Part shown: one piece after another, positions 7,011 through 10,096 of the stretch
Layout: the number at the start of each line of letters is the position of its first letter
Numbering within the stretch: position 1 is the stretch's first letter
Origin: Hyphomicrobiaceae bacterium
Lineage (GTDB): Bacteria; Pseudomonadota; Alphaproteobacteria; Rhizobiales; Hyphomicrobiaceae
Length of the DNA: 10,096 nucleotides
Assembly (NCBI GenBank): GCA_025359005.1
Contig: JANYHP010000327.1
Span: 1 to 10,096, forward strand
Reading direction: 5' to 3'
Notes under the pieces: model-generated
The model's database searches: none
Told to the model about the DNA's origin: nothing
Seen by the model: the letters and a program-made list of their open reading frames with translations, nothing else
Translations under genes and position numbers: made by a program

Positions 7011-8534
7011 ATGATGTTTAAAGATACGACACATCACCGTGCAGGAACTGTGGAACGTTTCGGTCGCGCCTTGCGGGTCGCGGTGTCGACGGTCGCGCTT
7101 TCCTGCTGTGTCGCGCTCGCCCCGTTGTCGGGTGCCGCAGTCGCGGAAACGATGAACGATGCGCTGGCGCAGGCCTATCGGTCCAGTTCGAAACTTGATG
7201 CGGCCCGTGCCACGCAGCGGGCGACCGACGAAGGTGTCGCGCAGGCAAATTCTGGCTACCGGCCGGTCGTCTCAGGGTCGGCAGACGTCGGCGATCAAAA
7301 TCAAACGAACCGCAACTCCGCTGGGTCGGTTACGAGCGCTGAGACGCATCCCCGCGGCTACGGAGTTACAGCAACGCAGACGCTGTTCAAAGGCGGGCGG
7401 GTGCTGAACACGGTTCGCAAGGCTGAGGCCGATGTCCGAGCCGGTCGCGAGATCCTTCGCGGCGTTGAGCAGCAGGTGTTGCTTGATAGTGCGACGTCGT
7501 TTCTCGATGTGATCCGCGATGGATCCATCGTGAAATTACGCGAGAGCAACGTCAATGTGTTGCGCCAGGAGCTGAAGGCGACGCGGGAACGCTTCGCCGT
7601 CGGCGAAGTCACGCGCACCGACGTCGCGCAGTCCGAGGCGTCTCTTGCTGCCGCGGTGTCGGCGCTGGATCTCGCGAAATCCAACTTGCAGACGAGCCGC
7701 GCATCCTACGAGCGGAACGTCGGTTCGGCGCCGGGCACGTTGGTTGCGCCGAAGGGCTTGGAGAAGCTACTGCCGAGGACGCTGGATGACGCGGTCGCGA
7801 CGTCCTCGCGTGAAAATCCGAACGTCGTCAACGCGCTCTATAACGAGCAGTCAGCACGGCATACGGTCGATCTGATCTGGGGCGAGTTGCTGCCGTCGGC
7901 GTCGCTACAGGCCGCCTACAACCGTCGTTATGACACAGCGACTGGCGCATCCGAGACCGACAGCAAGTCCATCGTCGGCACGTTGACTGTGCCGCTCTAT
8001 TCCGGCGGCGAAGTCCAGGCCCGTGTGCGCGCGGCCAAGCAGACGCACATAGGCCGCATCCAGCAGATTGAGCAGCAGCGGACTGAGACTAAGGCCGTCG
8101 TAGTTTCCGCATGGTCTGCCCTCGTTGCCGCCCGCGCGCAGCTGGTGTCGGACAATGCTCAGGTCGCCTCTGCGCAGACCGCATTGACCGGCGTTCGCGA
8201 AGAGGAGCGTGTCGGTCAGCGAACGTTGCTGGACGTCCTCAACGCAGAGCAGGTGCTGCTCAACGCGCGCGTGTCGGTGGTGACGGATCAGCACAACATC
8301 GCGGTCGCGGCATTCCAGGTGATGGCATCTGTGGGTCGCCTGAACATTCAGGAACTCGGCGGGGTCGATACGATCTACGATCCGGAAGTTCACTATCACG
8401 AGGTCCGTCGGCAGGCCTGGGGCGTTTCGGTGACGCGCCGCGATGGTCGCGACGAGATCGAAAATCGCTGGCATACACGCACTGAAGTTGCGCCCGTTCA
8501 GGAAGACAAGGCAGCATGGAAGCCCGTCAAGTGA
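7011..8534 (+). CDS. tolC: TolC-family outer-membrane channel protein, copy 2
   Basis: From ATG 7011 the product is 507 residues. GGGA at 7001-7004 gives a proper 6-base spacing to this start, whereas an in-frame ATG at 6999 (four residues longer) has no ribosome binding site. A signal peptide with RALRVAVSTVALSCCVALAPL ends GAAVA-E (cleavage after residue 45). The mature part has ETMNDAL...KLDAARATQRATDEGVAQA, the canonical RERFAVGEVTRTDVAQ segment, IWGELLP, VPLYSGGEV and RVGQRTLLDVLNAEQ, so both efflux-protein repeats are complete. The tail YDPEVHYHEVR...WGVSV parallels copy 1. This copy keeps the family motifs better and is the likelier main channel. It shares partners by inference only, as no transporter or membrane-fusion gene is present. 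An intrinsic terminator follows at 8583-8612, separating it from popZ. Confidence 0.94.
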   Translation: MMFKDTTHHRAGTVERFGRALRVAVSTVALSCCVALAPLSGAAVAETMNDALAQAYRSSSKLDAARATQRATDEGVAQANSGYRPVVSGSADVGDQNQTNRNSAGSVTSAETHPRGYGVTATQTLFKGGRVLNTVRKAEADVRAGREILRGVEQQVLLDSATSFLDVIRDGSIVKLRESNVNVLRQELKATRERFAVGEVTRTDVAQSEASLAAAVSALDLAKSNLQTSRASYERNVGSAPGTLVAPKGLEKLLPRTLDDAVATSSRENPNVVNALYNEQSARHTVDLIWGELLPSASLQAAYNRRYDTATGASETDSKSIVGTLTVPLYSGGEVQARVRAAKQTHIGRIQQIEQQRTETKAVVVSAWSALVAARAQLVSDNAQVASAQTALTGVREEERVGQRTLLDVLNAEQVLLNARVSVVTDQHNIAVAAFQVMASVGRLNIQELGGVDTIYDPEVHYHEVRRQAWGVSVTRRDGRDEIENRWHTRTEVAPVQEDKAAWKPVK

Positions 8535-8582
8535 TCTGATCGCTCAGGCTCATCTGTTTGAGTAGTGGCGGGCGGCGAGTTC

Positions 8583-8612
8583 CGGGCAAACCGGCACATG
8601 CTGCCCGTTTTT
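8583..8612 (+). terminator. Intrinsic terminator after tolC copy 2
   Basis: CGGGCA (8583-8588) pairs with TGCCCG (8602-8607) across a 13-base loop and is followed at once by TTTTT (8608-8612). It lies 49 bases after the tolC stop codon. The loop is somewhat long but the layout is that of a Rho-independent terminator. Confidence 0.65.
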
Positions 8613-8690
8613 GTAAGTGCCGCAGTTGAGGGTTTTCATTTAGTCCCGATCGACGGTCTGGGGTGTGTTGCGTACGGATGTCGGCGGCCA

Positions 8691-8697
8691 GGTGGAG
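8691..8697 (+). promoter_or_regulatory. popZ: Ribosome binding site fixing the popZ start
   Basis: GGTGGAG lies 7 bases before ATG 8705. The same frame is open upstream to a GTG at 8663 and an ATG at 8678, but those would add residues unlike the family N-terminus and lack such a site. Confidence 0.65.
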
Positions 8698-8704
8698 TGG
8701 TCGT

Positions 8705-9928
8705 ATGCCGCAATCTCGCTCGAGCCAGGGCCGCGCGCGCGCCGCCGAGACGAACATGGATGAGATCTTGGCATCCATCCAGCGGATCATCGACGAAGAG
8801 CCGATCGGTCCGCGCCACAGATATGACACGACGCGTGAGCGGGGCCGGAGGTCTGTGCTTGATGGATTTCGTCCACACGAGATGTCGCGGCCGCTGGGAG
8901 CCTCCGGGCGACCTCTTGCCGGCTCCGTCGTTTCGGGTTCGCGTGCGGTACGGGAGGATGAGGTTCTTGCGGAATTGCTTGAGCCCGAGGCAACTCCCGC
9001 CGTGGCACGGGGAGATGTCGCCGCCGCTCGGGGGCGCCCTGAGCCTGCCGAACCGGTGCAAGCCGTAGCAACGGTGGCCGCTGCCTCGGATGGTGCTGCG
9101 CCGCTGCCTGAAAGCACTTCATCCGAGGATGCGGCGGTCGAGCCTGTCTCGCCCAACGAGCCTCGAAGCGAGGCGTTTGCTGTTCACTCAGTCTCAGCCA
9201 AGCCCGCTGCGGTCCCACTTCACCGGGGCGCGGATCTGCCATCAACAGATGACGTGCTCGCCGACCTCGCGGCGGGTCTTAACTCGCTGTCAGCCCTCAT
9301 GGCCCAGCCGGCAGCAGCTCTTGTTGTGGGCATTGCGCCGCCGCCGCAGGGGCTCGCCTGCGCCGCGTCGGATGTGCGTGCCGAGTTCCCGCTGCGCTCA
9401 GCGCCTGGCGGGCCCCTTGGATTTGCGCCATGCGCTCCGTCCCCTGCGGAAGCCGCCGCTGCGGCTGTGGCAGCCGTTGCCGCCGTCAATGCGGCAGCCC
9501 TCCAGACGGGTGGGCGCGCGGCGTCTGCGGCAGCACCAGATGACGCGGTGAATGGTCCTTTGTCCGCCGTCGCCGCTGCAGTCGAGCCGCCCGAGGAGAA
9601 CGATGCACCTGTGACGCCGCCCGTGGCTGTCGCGTTCCAAGCCGACACGAATGGCTCTGTGCACCTGGGACCGCCCGTGCCGCATACGGAAGCAGAAAAA
9701 TTTCGGCCGGCGCCGAGCCCGGATGCCGAGCCCGCGACCGCGCCTCTCGTTGTCGCGCCGTCGGCCCTGGAGCCGCAGCCAGCTGCCTCCTTCGAGGATG
9801 CGATCTCGGCGATGCTGCGGCCGTTGCTGCGCGAATGGCTCGACGCCAACCTGCCCCGCATGGTTGAAAAAGCCCTGAAAGACGAACTCGCTGGCGTGCC
9901 GGCCCGTGCGATCCTCGCCGCTACCTGA
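8705..9928 (+). CDS. popZ: PopZ-family polar organising protein (DUF2497) with long Ala/Pro-rich linker
   Basis: From ATG 8705 the product is 407 residues. Two ends identify it. The N-terminal helix MDEILASIQRIIDEE (18-32) matches the family signature M-EEILASIRRII, which in Caulobacter PopZ is the client-binding helix. The C-terminal FEDAISAMLRPLLREWLDANL...VEKALKDEL (363-394) matches the oligomerisation helices. Between them lies a Pro-, Ala- and acid-rich, probably disordered stretch with one possible helix from DDVLADLAAGLNSLSALM (182 on) and an Ala/Val run EAAAAAVAAVAAVNAAA. In Caulobacter, PopZ forms a cytoplasmic polar matrix that anchors the ParB-bound chromosome origin and recruits signalling proteins; extension of that role here is inference. 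Caulobacter PopZ is about 177 residues, so this one is more than twice as long because of the linker. Its place after tolC fits the usual alphaproteobacterial order, in which valS comes next; that gene would lie beyond the window. Confidence 0.85.
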   Translation: MPQSRSSQGRARAAETNMDEILASIQRIIDEEPIGPRHRYDTTRERGRRSVLDGFRPHEMSRPLGASGRPLAGSVVSGSRAVREDEVLAELLEPEATPAVARGDVAAARGRPEPAEPVQAVATVAAASDGAAPLPESTSSEDAAVEPVSPNEPRSEAFAVHSVSAKPAAVPLHRGADLPSTDDVLADLAAGLNSLSALMAQPAAALVVGIAPPPQGLACAASDVRAEFPLRSAPGGPLGFAPCAPSPAEAAAAAVAAVAAVNAAALQTGGRAASAAAPDDAVNGPLSAVAAAVEPPEENDAPVTPPVAVAFQADTNGSVHLGPPVPHTEAEKFRPAPSPDAEPATAPLVVAPSALEPQPAASFEDAISAMLRPLLREWLDANLPRMVEKALKDELAGVPARAILAAT

Positions 9929-9944
9929 GCCGCGGCACGAAGAC

Positions 9945-9960
9945 TTCGCGCGCGCGCGAA
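9945..9960. repeat. Perfect 16-bp alternating CG palindrome
   Basis: TTCGCGCGCGCGCGAA is fully self-complementary, 16 bases after the popZ stop codon. The alternating CG core is of the kind that can adopt Z-form or cruciform structure, which is inference. Confidence 0.6.
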
Positions 9961-9977
9961 ACAGGGCGCCGCCCTGT
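9961..9977. repeat. Perfect inverted repeat ACAGGGCG/CGCCCTGT
   Basis: Two 8-base arms flank a single central C, directly abutting the preceding palindrome. As RNA it would form a 7-bp stem with a 3-base loop. Confidence 0.6.
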
Positions 9978-9982
9978 ACCCG

Positions 9983-10018
9983 CCGGGAGGGGACACCCTC
10001 CCGGACCCACCCGTTTTT
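9983..10018 (+). terminator. Strong hairpin with delayed T-run, possible popZ terminator
   Basis: CCGGGAGGG (9983-9991) and CCCTCCCGG (9996-10004) form a perfect 9-bp stem with loop GACA. TTTTTT is at 10013-10018, eight bases after the stem, which is farther than in a classic terminator. It may terminate popZ, or be part of a dispersed intergenic palindrome. I recall similar GC-rich units between genes in Rhodospirillales but cannot verify it here. Confidence 0.45.
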
Positions 10019-10057
10019 TGTTCTTGAAGCGCGGGTCCTGTGGGGCAAACCCTGTAG

Positions 10058-10089
10058 GGTGCAATAGGCCACTTCGGCCGTATTGCACC
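10058..10089. repeat. 32-bp near-perfect hairpin at window end
   Basis: GGTGCAATA (10058-10066) pairs with TATTGCACC (10081-10089). Inside, GGCC (10067-10070) pairs with GGCC (10076-10079) around loop ACTTC, leaving one unpaired G at 10080. No T-run follows within the window, so it is not a standard terminator for plus-strand genes. It could be a repeat unit, an operator or a leader structure of the next gene. Confidence 0.6.
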
Positions 10090-10096
10090 GTGTGTA

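Noticed and set aside
9220..9996. 258-codon minus-strand open frame over popZ
   Set aside because: Its Ala/Ser/Gly-rich product merely mirrors the Ala-rich popZ linker. The popZ frame has both conserved ends.

Overview
The window is high-GC DNA from an alphaproteobacterium, probably Rhodospirillales or Hyphomicrobiales. The main evidence is the gene run Pcm-like methyltransferase, TolC, PopZ/DUF2497, an order that (from memory) is common in alphaproteobacteria and usually continues into valS. The TolC copies have the alphaproteobacterial form, and the last gene carries the N- and C-terminal signatures of the polar organising protein PopZ. The exact genus cannot be read from the sequence.

Layout. 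(1) Bases 1-600, minus strand: the first 200 codons of a thiamine-diphosphate-dependent enzyme of the acetolactate-synthase superfamily, cut by the window edge. (2) 852-3143, plus strand, divergent from it: a large exported protein with two CXXCH haem sites and a C-terminal DUF4384 domain. It is the least familiar gene here. (3) 3192-4136, minus strand, convergent with the cytochrome: fabD, malonyl-CoA:ACP transacylase, with no fabG after it. (4) 4317-5090, plus strand, divergent from fabD: a Pcm-like SAM methyltransferase. (5) 5210-6718 and 7011-8534: two tandem, clearly paralogous TolC-type outer-membrane efflux/secretion channels. A 292-bp spacer between them holds inverted repeats and two DnaA-box-like nonamers but no gene I can support. 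A good intrinsic terminator follows the second copy. (6) 8705-9928: a PopZ-family protein with a very long Ala/Pro-rich middle. (7) 9929-10096: a dense series of palindromes, the first of which could also terminate popZ transcription.

Functionally the window is mostly cell-envelope and housekeeping genes: lipid precursor supply (FabD), outer-membrane export (two TolCs), polar organisation (PopZ) and a periplasmic multi-domain cytochrome. No phage, transposase, CRISPR array, tRNA or rRNA was seen. The points most worth following up are the cytochrome/DUF4384 fusion, the tolC duplication with a degenerate motif in copy 1, the enlarged PopZ, and the palindrome cluster at the right end.
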